Notes: a model not told the origin generated them from the sequence alone. A stretch of 52,882 bases of DNA from JAEZRQ01 sp049294415 (GCA_049294415.1 JBAQCS010000047.1:1-52882), one strand, 5' to 3'. Shown: positions 32,314-40,813, counted from the stretch's first letter. Numbers and translations are program-made.

Positions 32314-32375
32314 ATTAGCGTATTGCCGCATTGCTGCTGATTAAATAACCAGCTAAAGAACAGGCGGCGAATAAA

Positions 32376-32999
32376 TTATTTGGAATAATATTCGATAATC
32401 ATTTGAACACTAAAGTTCTGTGGCAAATCTTTATCGTTTGGTTCGTGTAAAACTTTAGCTACCTTATCAACGATATTTAACCAACTTGGTAATTCAACAT
32501 TCTTCTTTTCAAACACAGTTCTAAAGTAACGGCTATTAGCACTTTGCTTTCTAACAGCTACTACATCACCGGTTTTAACTACGTATGAAGGGATATCAAC
32601 TTTCTTACCATTAACTGTAATATGTCCGTGATTAACAACTTGACGAGCTTGAGAACGTGAATCTGCAAAAGATAGGCGGTAAACAACGTTGTCTAAACGC
32701 ATTTCTAAAGCTTGTAAAAAATTCTTACCAGCATCACCAGTTCTAGCTTGAGCTTTTTCAAAAGTTAAGCGGAATTGTTTTTCCAGCATGTTATAGAATT
32801 TCTTAGCCTTTTGTTTTTCAGCTAATTGCAAACCGTAATCGGATAAGCGCTTTCTAGGACCCTTTGGACCATGAAAACCAGGAACAAAGTTACGCTTTAC
32901 CATACCGCATTTAGCAGTCATACAGCGTTCACCTTTTAACATCAATTTTTCGCCTACACGACGGCATTGTTTGCACTTAGGTTCTAAATTTTTTCCCAT
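32376..32999 (-). CDS. rpsD: 30S ribosomal protein S4 (uS4), zinc type
   Basis: Initiator of 30S assembly, and operon repressor in some bacteria. The 207 residues carry an N-terminal zinc site from C9, C12, C26 and C31, then the S4 fold with YGLQLAEKQKAKKFY and the S4 RNA-binding domain RLDNVVYRLSFADSRSQARQVVNHGHITVNGKK in parts. In alpha operon order after rpsK. Confidence 0.96.
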   Translation of the reverse strand: MGKNLEPKCKQCRRVGEKLMLKGERCMTAKCGMVKRNFVPGFHGPKGPRKRLSDYGLQLAEKQKAKKFYNMLEKQFRLTFEKAQARTGDAGKNFLQALEMRLDNVVYRLSFADSRSQARQVVNHGHITVNGKKVDIPSYVVKTGDVVAVRKQSANSRYFRTVFEKKNVELPSWLNIVDKVAKVLHEPNDKDLPQNFSVQMIIEYYSK

Positions 33000-33022
33000 A
33001 TTTATCTTTTTCTTAAATTAAA

Positions 33023-33634
33023 TTAGACGCGTCTTGGTTTCTTAGGACGGCAACCATTATGAGGAACTGGGGTTGTGTCTTTAATTGAAGTCACATTTAA
33101 ACCGTTAGCGTTTAAAGCGCGAATAGCACCTTCACGACCAGTACCTACACCGGACACGAAAACACTAACTTCTTCCAAGCCGTATTCTTCTTTAGCTTTC
33201 TGGCAAGCAATTTTGGTAATAATTTGAGAAGCATAAGGAGTTGCCTTCTTAGCACCTTTAAAACCAGCCATACCAGCACTAGCCCAAGAAATAACATCGC
33301 CATTTAGGTCAGTTAAGGAAATCATAGTGTTGTTATAAGTAGCGTTAATATAAGCGCGACCGATTTTAACAACCTTATCACCTTTTTTCTTTCTTTTCTT
33401 AACTAATTTTTTCTTAGCACGAGCTTGTTTATTTTTTTCCAACTTTTGCTTGATTTCTTCAGGCAAATCTTCATCAACAGTATCCATGGAAAAACCTCTA
33501 GCTAATTCTTCTCTATCTTCTTTATCAAGATCAGTTTGAATTTCAATAGACTCTAAAGCTGGTGCTTCAGATTCTACAGCCGGAGCTTCAGCTGGAATAT
33601 TTTCTTCTGCTAATTGTTTCTTTTCGTCTGACAT
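33023..33634 (-). CDS. rpsK: 30S ribosomal protein S11 (uS11) with long acidic N-terminus
   Basis: 30S platform protein near the Shine-Dalgarno/anti-SD helix. The core starts near residue 86 (GRAYINATYNNTMISLTDLNG) and ends GCRPKKPRRV, the usual C-terminus. The first 70 residues are an acidic Glu/Asp/Ala-rich extension, followed by a basic KKKLVKKRKKKG patch. At 203 aa it is about 75 residues longer than usual. Fixed start at ATG 33632-33634, 47 bases past rpsM. Confidence 0.95.
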   Translation of the reverse strand: MSDEKKQLAEENIPAEAPAVESEAPALESIEIQTDLDKEDREELARGFSMDTVDEDLPEEIKQKLEKNKQARAKKKLVKKRKKKGDKVVKIGRAYINATYNNTMISLTDLNGDVISWASAGMAGFKGAKKATPYASQIITKIACQKAKEEYGLEEVSVFVSGVGTGREGAIRALNANGLNVTSIKDTTPVPHNGCRPKKPRRV

Positions 33635-33681
33635 AGTTTATAAAATTAGATCATTTTATCAATAAGTTTCCGGAATCAGTC

Positions 33682-34074
33682 TTAAGTCTTAAGACCAGCC
33701 TTAGCTTTTCCGCTACCAGCAGTCATACGTTTGTTACCACGAACAGTACGGCTGTTAGTTTTAGTACGTTGACCACGTAAAGGTAAGTGCTTAGTATGGC
33801 GACTACCTCTGTAACAATTAATTTCTTTTAGGCGTTTGATGTTACTGGAAACTTCACGTCTTAAATCGCCTTCAACTGTATTTTTCTTTTCTACGATTTC
33901 ACGGATAGCATTAATTTCGGATTCTTTTAAATCCTTTAAACGTGTTTCCGTATTAACGTTAGCTTCAGCTAAAATCTTGCGAGAACGAGTATTACCAATA
34001 CCAAAAATGTAGGTTAAGGCAATGTCTGCTTTTTTTTCAACTGGAAGATTAACTCCTGCGATTCTAATAGCCAT
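33682..34074 (-). CDS. rpsM: 30S ribosomal protein S13 (uS13)
   Basis: 30S head protein at intersubunit bridges B1a/B1b. The 130 residues start AIRIAGVNLPVEKKADIALTYIFGIG and contain CYRGSRHTKHLPLRGQRTKTNSRTVRG in pieces; the tail ends GSGKAKAGLKT. Normal length, after rpmJ in the alpha operon. Confidence 0.96.
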   Translation of the reverse strand: MAIRIAGVNLPVEKKADIALTYIFGIGNTRSRKILAEANVNTETRLKDLKESEINAIREIVEKKNTVEGDLRREVSSNIKRLKEINCYRGSRHTKHLPLRGQRTKTNSRTVRGNKRMTAGSGKAKAGLKT

Positions 34075-34133
34075 AATTTTTTAAGCTTAGCCAAAGGTAG
34101 TTATTTTAGATAACCGCCCGGCTCACTTCTTAT

Positions 34134-34247
34134 TTATCCTTGTCTTTGTTTATGTTTAGGGTTTTTGCAAATAACGTGAACTCTGCCTTCGCGGCGAATT
34201 ACTTTACAGTCTTTACAAATTGCTTTAGCACTAGCTCTTACTTTCAT
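34134..34247 (-). CDS. rpmJ: 50S ribosomal protein L36 (bL36), zinc type
   Basis: The smallest ribosomal gene in the window, 37 codons starting ATG-AAA-GTA-AGA: MKVRASAKAICKDCKVIRR, then EGRVHVICKNPKHKQRQG. The zinc ligands are C11, C14, C27 and H32, so this is the zinc-binding form. It lies 59 bases before rpsM and 64 bases after infA, the standard infA-rpmJ-rpsM order. Confidence 0.93.
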   Translation of the reverse strand: MKVRASAKAICKDCKVIRREGRVHVICKNPKHKQRQG

Positions 34248-34311
34248 AATCTTTGTTCTAGTTTATAAAATTTTTGGTTTGTTCAGAGACCGGGGAGCCT
34301 CCTTGCTATAT

Positions 34312-34575
34312 TTACATACGGTACACGATTCTTCCCTTGCTTAGATCGTAGGGGCTAATCTGGACCTTAACGCGATCGCCTGGCAAAAGTCGAATTTTAT
34401 TCATTCTCATTTTACCGGACAGATGGGCTAAAATTTCATGACCGTTTTCCAAAACAACTTTAAAAGTAGCAGCAGGCATAAGTTCTTCAACTTCGCCTTG
34501 AATTTCGATGAAATCTTTAGCATTCATCGTTACGCTTTCACTGCTCTCTTTCTCTTTATTATTTCTTTTTGACAT
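34312..34575 (-). CDS. infA: Translation initiation factor IF-1
   Basis: OB-fold factor that occupies the A site during initiation. I chose the ATG at 34573-34575 (87 aa, MSKRNNKEKESSES then MNAKDFIEIQGEVEEL); the second ATG at 34525-34527 would give the usual 71 aa. The core is ENGHEILAHLSGKMRMNKIRLLPGDRVKVQISPYDLSKGRIVYR. The long open frame further upstream cannot be used because it lies in the promoter -35/-10 region. First gene of the alpha operon. Confidence 0.93.
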   Translation of the reverse strand: MSKRNNKEKESSESVTMNAKDFIEIQGEVEELMPAATFKVVLENGHEILAHLSGKMRMNKIRLLPGDRVKVQISPYDLSKGRIVYRM

Positions 34576-34666
34576 TAACACAAAAAAAATTTGATACGGA
34601 CAATCAAGTCTTATCAATTTTTGTAAAAATATTAGTTTTTTTATTTTGACATCTTGATATGGAATT

Positions 34667-34695
34667 ATTATAGATAGAAGTTCATCACTTGTCAA
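34667..34695 (-). promoter_or_regulatory. Perfect consensus promoter of the alpha operon
   Basis: Minus-strand TTGACA (34690-34695), 17 bases, TATAAT (34667-34672). Start site is near 34660, giving an 85-nt leader to infA. It drives infA, rpmJ, rpsM, rpsK, rpsD, rpoA, rplQ, rplM and rpsI. Confidence 0.9.
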
Positions 34696-34719
34696 TAGAC
34701 AAATATTGAATATTAGCCT

Positions 34720-36480
34720 TTAACTCAGAATGGCCTTAATACGTCTGACGCCAGAACTGGACGATTCTTCTTTAGCTATAGAAAATTTACCTAATTCTCC
34801 AGTATTTTTAACATGGGGTCCACCACAAATTTCTCTAGAGAAATTACCGGCTGTATAAACCTTAACTTTTTCACCATATTTCGAATCAAAAACACCCATA
34901 GCTCCAGTATTTTTAGCTTCTTCTAGCGAAATTTCTTCACAATTAACCTCCATTTTAGCCTCAATCGCCTCATTAACTAGTTTTTCAACCTCCGCAATCT
35001 GCTCTGGAGTCATTTTTTCAGTATGAGAGAAATCGAAGCGTAAACGGTCAGCTGTAATGTTACTTCCCTTTTGACTAACATGGTCTCCCAAGACTTTTCT
35101 AAGAGCTGCTAATAATAAGTGGGCAGCCGTGTGTAATTTGGTAGTAGCCTCACTACTATCAGCTAAACCTCCTTTAAATTTACCAGCGGAAGCAGTGCGT
35201 GATAGTTCTTGGTGTTTAGCTAGCTCCACTTTAAAACCTTCAATATCCACTTTTTTATTTTTTTCCTTAGCTAATTCTTCAGTAATTTCTACTGGGAAAC
35301 CGTAACTTTGATATAGATTAAAGGCTGTTACTCCATCAATATCAGAAGCAATCTTATTAAATTCTTTTAAACCATTTTCTAGAGTGCGATTAAACTTCTC
35401 TTCTTCTTTATCAAAATTTTCTTCAATAAAAGTTTGATTTCTAGTTAATTCTGGATAAGCTTTCTGATAATCATTAATAACTACACGAGCTACTTCCTTG
35501 GTCCATAGCTCTTGGTTAATACCTAAACCACGACCATAACGAATAGCACGACGGAGTAAGCGTCTAACAATATATCCTTGACCAGTATTAGACGGAGAAA
35601 CACCTTTTTCATCACCAATAATAAAAACTGCGGCTTTAACATGATCGGCTACGATACGAATAGCTCTCATTACCTCTCCACCTTCAGTATATTTTTTATG
35701 AGATAACTCTTCAACCTTATTAACAATATTAATAAACAAATCAGTTTGGTAATTATCACAATTATTCAAAACAGCTGTCACGCGCTCTAAGCCTAAACCA
35801 GTATCTACATTCTTTTGAGATAAAGGTAAGAAGCTACCGTCAGCTTGTTTGTTGTATTGCATGAAAACATTATTCCAGATTTCTACCCACAAATCATTAT
35901 CATCATTAAAAGAAGCCGGAACCTCTTCTGGACTACCAGACCAATAGAAAATTTCCGTGTCTGGTCCGCATGGGCCAGTAAGTCCTGCTGGACCCCACCA
36001 ATTATTTTTCTTAGGTAGTTTAGCAATACGACTAGCTGGCATACCTAGTGATAACCATAAGTTATAAGACTCTTCATCAAAAGGAGCATCATCATCACCA
36101 ATAAAAACTGAAACAGCTAAACGATTAATATCAAGTCCTAACCAATCCTGTGATGTCAAAAATTCAAAACTATAACGAATAGAATCTTCTTTAAAATAAT
36201 CACCCAATGACCAATTACCCATCATTTCAAAAAAAGTATGGTGAGTAGCATCTCCTACTTCATCAATATCATCAGTTCTAATACATTTTTGAGCATCAAC
36301 CAAGCGAACTCCGGCTGGATGTTTTTCTCCCATTAAATAAGGAACTAAAGGATGCATACCCGCTGTAGTAAATAAAACAGTTGGGTCATTTTCAGGAATT
36401 AAAGAAGCACTAGAAATAATGGCATGGCCTTTACTCTTAAAAAAATCTAAATATTTTTGGCGTAATTGGTTAGCTGTCAT
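34720..36480 (-). CDS. alaS: Alanyl-tRNA synthetase, short form without C-Ala
   Basis: Charges tRNA(Ala). The 586 residues cover the class II catalytic domain (HTFFEMMGNWSLGDYFKEDSI, GPAGLTGPCGPDTEI), the tRNA-recognition helical domain, and the editing domain with the zinc site motifs HTAAHLL and CGGPH. The protein stops just after the editing domain (SGVRRIKAILS), so the 250-300 residue C-terminal C-Ala/oligomerisation domain is missing. Full-length bacterial AlaRS is about 875 aa; the short form is typical of CPR. It follows murB by nine bases. Confidence 0.95.
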   Translation of the reverse strand: MTANQLRQKYLDFFKSKGHAIISSASLIPENDPTVLFTTAGMHPLVPYLMGEKHPAGVRLVDAQKCIRTDDIDEVGDATHHTFFEMMGNWSLGDYFKEDSIRYSFEFLTSQDWLGLDINRLAVSVFIGDDDAPFDEESYNLWLSLGMPASRIAKLPKKNNWWGPAGLTGPCGPDTEIFYWSGSPEEVPASFNDDNDLWVEIWNNVFMQYNKQADGSFLPLSQKNVDTGLGLERVTAVLNNCDNYQTDLFINIVNKVEELSHKKYTEGGEVMRAIRIVADHVKAAVFIIGDEKGVSPSNTGQGYIVRRLLRRAIRYGRGLGINQELWTKEVARVVINDYQKAYPELTRNQTFIEENFDKEEEKFNRTLENGLKEFNKIASDIDGVTAFNLYQSYGFPVEITEELAKEKNKKVDIEGFKVELAKHQELSRTASAGKFKGGLADSSEATTKLHTAAHLLLAALRKVLGDHVSQKGSNITADRLRFDFSHTEKMTPEQIAEVEKLVNEAIEAKMEVNCEEISLEEAKNTGAMGVFDSKYGEKVKVYTAGNFSREICGGPHVKNTGELGKFSIAKEESSSSGVRRIKAILS

Positions 36481-36489
36481 ATATGTAAC

Positions 36490-37509
36490 TTATTTTATAA
36501 TATTAACTTCAAGCTCAATTTTTATAGCAAATTTTTTAAATACTGCCAACTGGACACGGGCCACATGATTTAAAACTTGTTTGGCTGTGGCGCCACCATG
36601 ATTTACTAAAATCAAAGCTTGTTTTTCATACATTGAAACAGGACCAAACTTCTTCCCTTTAAACCCAGCTTGTTCAATTAACCAACCGGCGGGAACTTTT
36701 ACTTTATTACCAGCTGAAAAACTTTTAATATCTGGGAATTGTTTTTGTAATTTTTTAAATTGGGTGACAGAAATTTCAGGATTCTTAAAAAATGAACCGG
36801 CGTTAGCTAACACTACTGGATTAGGTAATTTAGAATTTCTAATAGTTTCAATGGTTTTAACCACCTGCATCAAAGTTGGTGTGTGAATCCCCTGGTCTAA
36901 TAGTTTAGCTCTAATATCGCCGTAATCTAATTTAAAATTAGGTTTCTTAAATAATTTAACAGTTACTTCATAAATAAAATAACGTCCTTTTAATTTATTC
37001 TTAAAAATACTATCACGGTAACCAAACTGACAATCATCATATTCAAAAATCTTTTCCTGACCAGTTTTAAGATTAATCGCCAATAAAGAATAAAAAATAT
37101 CCTTTAGTTCTACACCGTAAGCGCCAATATTTTGAACAGGGGCAGCTCCAACTGTTCCTGGTACTAAGTATAAATTTTCTAAGCCATGAAGATTTAAAAC
37201 AGCTGCTTCATGAACATACTTAGTCCACAACTCTCCTGACTTAGCAGATAACAAGGAAAAAGTTTTAGTATCTCGAACTATATCAATGCCTTTAATTTCA
37301 TTTTTCAGAACCAAACCTTTAATTTTAGAAGTAATTAAAATATTAGAGCCGCCTCCTAACACAAAAATCTCCTTCTTATTATTTTTAGCCCAAGTAATAG
37401 CTTCTAATAGTTCCTCCTTAGTTTTAATAATGCTAAAAAATTCGGCTGCCTGGCCGATTTTTAAGGTGGTATATTGGGCTAACGAAATATTCTTCTTAAT
37501 TTCTAACAT
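36490..37509 (-). CDS. murB: UDP-N-acetylenolpyruvoylglucosamine reductase
   Basis: NADPH/FAD enzyme of peptidoglycan precursor synthesis that makes UDP-MurNAc. The 339 residues have the FAD domain GGGSNILIT and PGTVGAAPVQNIGAYGVEL, and the C-terminal domain with the catalytic Ser loop NAGSFFKNP and AGWLIEQAGFKGKKFG. First gene of a murB-alaS unit; transcription may start at its own start codon (promoter entry). The rest of the mur genes seen are in the cluster at 43.6-48.3 kb. Confidence 0.95.
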   Translation of the reverse strand: MLEIKKNISLAQYTTLKIGQAAEFFSIIKTKEELLEAITWAKNNKKEIFVLGGGSNILITSKIKGLVLKNEIKGIDIVRDTKTFSLLSAKSGELWTKYVHEAAVLNLHGLENLYLVPGTVGAAPVQNIGAYGVELKDIFYSLLAINLKTGQEKIFEYDDCQFGYRDSIFKNKLKGRYFIYEVTVKLFKKPNFKLDYGDIRAKLLDQGIHTPTLMQVVKTIETIRNSKLPNPVVLANAGSFFKNPEISVTQFKKLQKQFPDIKSFSAGNKVKVPAGWLIEQAGFKGKKFGPVSMYEKQALILVNHGGATAKQVLNHVARVQLAVFKKFAIKIELEVNIIK

Positions 37510-37515
37510 AAGCCT

Positions 37516-37521
37516 ATTATA
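37516..37521 (-). promoter_or_regulatory. -10 element of murB; probable leaderless mRNA
   Basis: Minus-strand TATAAT lies exactly six bases before the murB ATG, placing the predicted transcription start at or next to the start codon. No good -35 is visible. Confidence 0.45.
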
Positions 37522-37556
37522 CTATAGATAATTAGCAAAAGTCTAGATAAAGATAT

Positions 37557-37584
37557 TTGACAAATACGACAAAAGGGCTAAAAT
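37557..37584 (+). promoter_or_regulatory. Promoter of the tandem hypothetical pair
   Basis: Plus-strand TTGACA (37557-37562), 16 bases, TAAAAT (37579-37584), with a predicted 40-nt leader to the ATG at 37631. Confidence 0.7.
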
Positions 37585-37630
37585 TACCAATTAAACAATA
37601 GTACCTAAACAATTTAAAAAAATAGATATC

Positions 37631-38173
37631 ATGATAGAAACAGAAAGAATAATTGAAAGCTATCAAAAAGTTTTAGCTTTTAACCAAAAAGCTCTGGAGG
37701 TATCTAATAAGTATCAAGAAGTCCTGAACAAGAAAAAAAGAACAGGACTTTATGATAAAGATTATTTACTAGATTCAAAACCATTACACATTCCAGCAAA
37801 AATAAATTATAACCACGAAAACAAAGATATTATCTTTGATAAAGCGGAAATTTATTATTGTCTAGAAACTTATCCTGAATTATACTATCTCGGTTTTTCC
37901 TTGATTTTATTATTGAAAAGCCAAAAGATTAGTTATCATTTAAAAATTGCCACCACCAGAACTGAACGTGAGAAATTTTCACCAATTAGCTTTAGTAAAG
38001 GCAACTTAACAATAACTCAAGAAAGTGATAGTTACAGAAATAGCATTGTAATCAGGTTTTCTTCCAGAAAACAAATGAAAGAAATAACTGATTTTTGTAA
38101 TCAAATAATCAGCGACTTCAATCAAACCTTAGAGAAAGAGGAAAAACTAATTAAGAATCTAAAAAATCTTTAA
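37631..38173 (+). CDS. Hypothetical protein, first of a tandem paralogous pair
   Basis: 180 aa, soluble and very lysine-rich; not recognised. It shares layout with the next gene: an N-terminal helical block containing Y-x-V-L-x-F-N (YQKVLAFNQK), a central strand AEIYYCLETYPE, and a C-terminal block FSKGNLTI...VIRFSSRKQMKEITDFCNQII with a terminal E-x-KLIKNL-type end. It reads as a duplicated pair under one promoter, followed by a bidirectional terminator. Function unknown. Confidence 0.68.
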   Translation: MIETERIIESYQKVLAFNQKALEVSNKYQEVLNKKKRTGLYDKDYLLDSKPLHIPAKINYNHENKDIIFDKAEIYYCLETYPELYYLGFSLILLLKSQKISYHLKIATTRTEREKFSPISFSKGNLTITQESDSYRNSIVIRFSSRKQMKEITDFCNQIISDFNQTLEKEEKLIKNLKNL

Positions 38174-38192
38174 AAACAAAAAATCTTAGATC

Positions 38193-38750
38193 ATGGCAAA
38201 ATTAAAAAAGTTAATTAACAACTATGGTGAGGTCTTGGACTTCAATCATAAAGTGGAAGAATTCTTTGTTGAAAATTGGGCTTTTCTTCGAAAGCGTAAT
38301 AACGAAAAATACAGTCAAAAAACTTTACTGGAAACCATGTCTGGAGAAATGACTGTCAGTGTCGGCCTTAAAATTCAAGGCAAATTAACCTTAGTAGAAA
38401 ACAACAACTCTCCAGAAGGCAAAAAAACAGAAATGATTTTTGAAACAGCTGAAATTCACTGTGTTGCTGAACAGAGTCCGGAACCAATATTTTTTGACTT
38501 CAGGATTGATTTAATTATCGACAATCTAATCTTCCCTATTGCCAAAAATAAAGAACATTATTCAGGAGAGGTCAAAACCGTCAGTTTTAATCGCAAACGT
38601 AAAATGATTAGCGGGGATTGCCAACCTATTTTGATCTTTAAATACAAAAAGGATTTCAACAATGTTCTAGCACTCTGCCAAAGAGCAGTTCAGTTATTCA
38701 ACGATCACTTGCCGGAAGACAGTAAACTAATTCCTAATGCGAATCTCTAG
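38193..38750 (+). CDS. Hypothetical protein, second of a tandem paralogous pair
   Basis: 185 aa, soluble. Blocks matching the previous gene: LINNYGEVLDFNHKVEEFF near the N-terminus, AEIHCVAEQSPEPIFFDF in the middle, VSFNRKRKMISG and ILIFKYKKDFNNVLALCQRAV in the C-terminal part, and the shared DSKLIPN end versus EKLIKN. It starts 19 bases after its paralogue ends, so the pair is co-transcribed. No motif tells its function. Confidence 0.68.
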   Translation: MAKLKKLINNYGEVLDFNHKVEEFFVENWAFLRKRNNEKYSQKTLLETMSGEMTVSVGLKIQGKLTLVENNNSPEGKKTEMIFETAEIHCVAEQSPEPIFFDFRIDLIIDNLIFPIAKNKEHYSGEVKTVSFNRKRKMISGDCQPILIFKYKKDFNNVLALCQRAVQLFNDHLPEDSKLIPNANL

Positions 38751-38757
38751 CAAAAAT

Positions 38758-38788
38758 AAAAACAGGCCCACAACGGACCTGTTTTTTC
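38758..38788. terminator. Bidirectional terminator
   Basis: Stem AACAGG(C)CC / GG(A)CCTGTT on the plus strand, which on the minus strand is perfect except for one T-G pair, with T runs on both sides. It serves the tandem pair (plus) and hisS (minus). Confidence 0.83.
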
Positions 38789-38799
38789 TTATCTTCTTT

Positions 38800-40098
38800 T
38801 TATTTTAAGAAATCATTAACTTCTTCAATGGAATGTGCTTTAACCTGTTCACCGCTAGTCATATCCTTTAAAGAAAAATAACCACCAGCGATTTCATCTT
38901 CTCCCAAAATAATTACCATCTTCACACCTAAGCGATTAGCTAGGGTTAATTTCTTTTTAAATTTCTCAGGACCGTAAGCAGTTAAAACTGAAAAACCAGA
39001 ATGACGAAGATTATTAGCTAAAGCTGAAGCAGCTTTAATATTTTCACTAACTAAAAATATATCAGCACTAGTAGCTTGTTTAGTAGCAATTAAATTAGCT
39101 TCTTGTAATTGAAAAAATAAACGAGACAAGCCAATGGAGACGCCAACGCCTGGTAATTTTCTATCACTATAATAACCAGCTAAATCATCATAACGACCAC
39201 CCGAACAAACTGAACCAATTTGTGGGTAATCATTTAGAACGGTTTCATAAACTGTACCAGTATAATAATCTAAACCACGGGCAATAGATAAATCTATCTT
39301 ATAATTACTAGCTGGCACGCCGTAATCTTCTAAATAAGATAAAACTTCTTTTAGTTCTGATAAGCCTTGTTGAAAAATAGCATTATCTATTTTCATCTTA
39401 TCTAAAGATTCTAAAATATTATCTTTCAAAGTTACAAATTCTAAAATTTTATCAACTTTAGCAGTTTCAATTTCAAATTTTATTAACACCTCCTTAATTT
39501 GATCTGCCCCAACTTTATCTATCTTATCAACTATTCTTAAAATATCAGTTGCTTCTTTAGATAATGATAATGATTCAAAAAAACCAGTTAACAATTTGCG
39601 ATTATTTAAACGCACAGTGAAGTCTCCAAAATTTAAAGTCGAGAAAACGGAAGAAATAATACTAACAATTTCCGCTTCGTTAATTAAAGATAATTCCCCT
39701 TCTCCTACAATATCAATATCAGCTTGATAGAATTCTCTAAAACGTCCACGTTGTGGTCTTTCACCTCTATAAACTTTGGAAATACAATATCTTCTAAATG
39801 GGAAAACTAAATTGTTATAATGTTCACTAACGTAACGAGCTAGTGGTACGGTCAAATCAAAACGCAAGGCTAATTTTTCATCGCCTTTTTCTAGGCAGTA
39901 AATTTGTTTTTCCGTTTCCCCGCCCGCTTTAGCTAAAATCACTTCTTGGCGCTCCAAGACTGGAGTATCAAGTGGCACAAAGCCATATGACTCATAAACA
40001 CCACGAATAGTGTCTAAAATATCATTAAAGGCTAATTGCTCGGCTGGTAAATATTCATTAAAACCAGGCAGAGTCTTGGTAGAAATTTTGTCTTTCAT
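38800..40098 (-). CDS. hisS: Histidyl-tRNA synthetase
   Basis: Class II synthetase for tRNA(His). Among its 432 residues are the motif 2 region SKVYRGERPQRGRFREFYQADIDIVG, the HisRS-specific signature ARGLDYYTGTVYE, and the C-terminal anticodon-binding domain (LVSENIKAASALANNLRHSGF). No HisZ-like truncation. Its promoter ends right before the start codon, so the mRNA may be leaderless. Confidence 0.96.
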   Translation of the reverse strand: MKDKISTKTLPGFNEYLPAEQLAFNDILDTIRGVYESYGFVPLDTPVLERQEVILAKAGGETEKQIYCLEKGDEKLALRFDLTVPLARYVSEHYNNLVFPFRRYCISKVYRGERPQRGRFREFYQADIDIVGEGELSLINEAEIVSIISSVFSTLNFGDFTVRLNNRKLLTGFFESLSLSKEATDILRIVDKIDKVGADQIKEVLIKFEIETAKVDKILEFVTLKDNILESLDKMKIDNAIFQQGLSELKEVLSYLEDYGVPASNYKIDLSIARGLDYYTGTVYETVLNDYPQIGSVCSGGRYDDLAGYYSDRKLPGVGVSIGLSRLFFQLQEANLIATKQATSADIFLVSENIKAASALANNLRHSGFSVLTAYGPEKFKKKLTLANRLGVKMVIILGEDEIAGGYFSLKDMTSGEQVKAHSIEEVNDFLK

Positions 40099-40106
40099 AT
40101 AAGCAA

Positions 40107-40135
40107 ATTAAAGCAAAAATAAGGCTATTTGTCAA
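40107..40135 (-). promoter_or_regulatory. Promoter of hisS with almost no leader
   Basis: Minus-strand TTGACA (40130-40135), 17 bases, TTTAAT (40107-40112). The -10 ends eight bases before the ATG at 40096-40098, so the predicted leader is zero to two nt. This is the best-supported leaderless promoter here because both elements are clear. Confidence 0.72.
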
Positions 40136-40138
40136 AAA

Positions 40139-40178
40139 ACAAAAAAAAGACCTTAGAATACTTTGTGTACTCTAAGGC
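40139..40178 (-). terminator. Terminator of the 164-aa gene
   Basis: On the minus strand CCTTAGAGTAC pairs with GTATTCTAAGG (one G-T pair) around ACAAA, followed by TCTTTTTTTTT. It lies just after the stop at 40199. Confidence 0.87.
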
Positions 40179-40198
40179 CCTGATATTAAAAATAATTA

Positions 40199-40693
40199 CT
40201 ACGACTGTTCAAACATGGCTAAAAACTGCCCAACCTGATCAAAAAACAAATTAATTTCATCGCTCAATTTTCTAACCTCTTCTAAAGAACAACAACCGCC
40301 AGAGGAAGGAAAGCAAATAATGTCTTTAATTTTAGTTTGTTCCGAAAGATGCTCCGCTAAAACTGGCAACAATGAACCTTCTTTAATGATAATGTGCGAA
40401 GCGTTGATAGTTTTACGATAATCACTGACGCCGTTAGCCTGAGTTTGTTCAAAATCAAGATCGGGTTCATAATTATCTTTAGCTTGCTGGGTAGTTTCCA
40501 AGCGTTGTTGATAAATAGCCACCCACTGGCCTGTTACAACACCATAAAGAGCAAAAGGTTCTCCGTTAGCATCAATAATGTCGCTTTCTAACAGCCAAAA
40601 AGCCTGTTCGTAAATAGTTTTACAATAAGCGTAATTGAACGCCGTAATAGTGCCACAAGTCTGCACTAATTCCTGTCTCATTTTTAAATCCAT
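40199..40693 (-). CDS. Hypothetical 164-aa cytoplasmic protein
   Basis: Soluble, mixed alpha/beta look, with Cys residues clustered in two places (QTCGTITAFNYAYC and FPSSGGCCSLEE). I see no established motif. It has its own promoter at 40743-40771, leader of about 43 nt and a strong terminator, so it is an independent transcription unit. It stands head-to-head with the structured-leader gene at 40956. Function unknown. Confidence 0.68.
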   Translation of the reverse strand: MDLKMRQELVQTCGTITAFNYAYCKTIYEQAFWLLESDIIDANGEPFALYGVVTGQWVAIYQQRLETTQQAKDNYEPDLDFEQTQANGVSDYRKTINASHIIIKEGSLLPVLAEHLSEQTKIKDIICFPSSGGCCSLEEVRKLSDEINLFFDQVGQFLAMFEQS

Positions 40694-40742
40694 GATTATC
40701 CGTTTTTTAAAGTTAGTATTTTATTATTAAAGAATTCCTAAT

Positions 40743-40771
40743 AATTTACAACTTTTATTAAATTACGTCAA
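40743..40771 (-). promoter_or_regulatory. Promoter of the 164-aa gene
   Basis: Minus-strand TTGACG (40766-40771), 17 bases, TAAATT (40743-40748). Predicted leader about 43 nt. Confidence 0.58.
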
Positions 40772-40784
40772 TAATATAAAATTA

Positions 40785-40813
40785 TTTACAAATCACAATA
40801 AACCAACTAATAT
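40785..40813 (+). promoter_or_regulatory. Promoter of the structured leader and 257-aa gene
   Basis: Plus-strand TTTACA (40785-40790), 17 bases, TAATAT (40808-40813). Transcription should begin near 40820, right where the structured leader starts. Confidence 0.58.

Noticed and set aside
34576..34695. Longer N-terminus for IF-1
   Set aside because: The extra frame begins at a TTG that is part of the -35 element and runs through the -10 of the consensus promoter, so it cannot be in the transcript.
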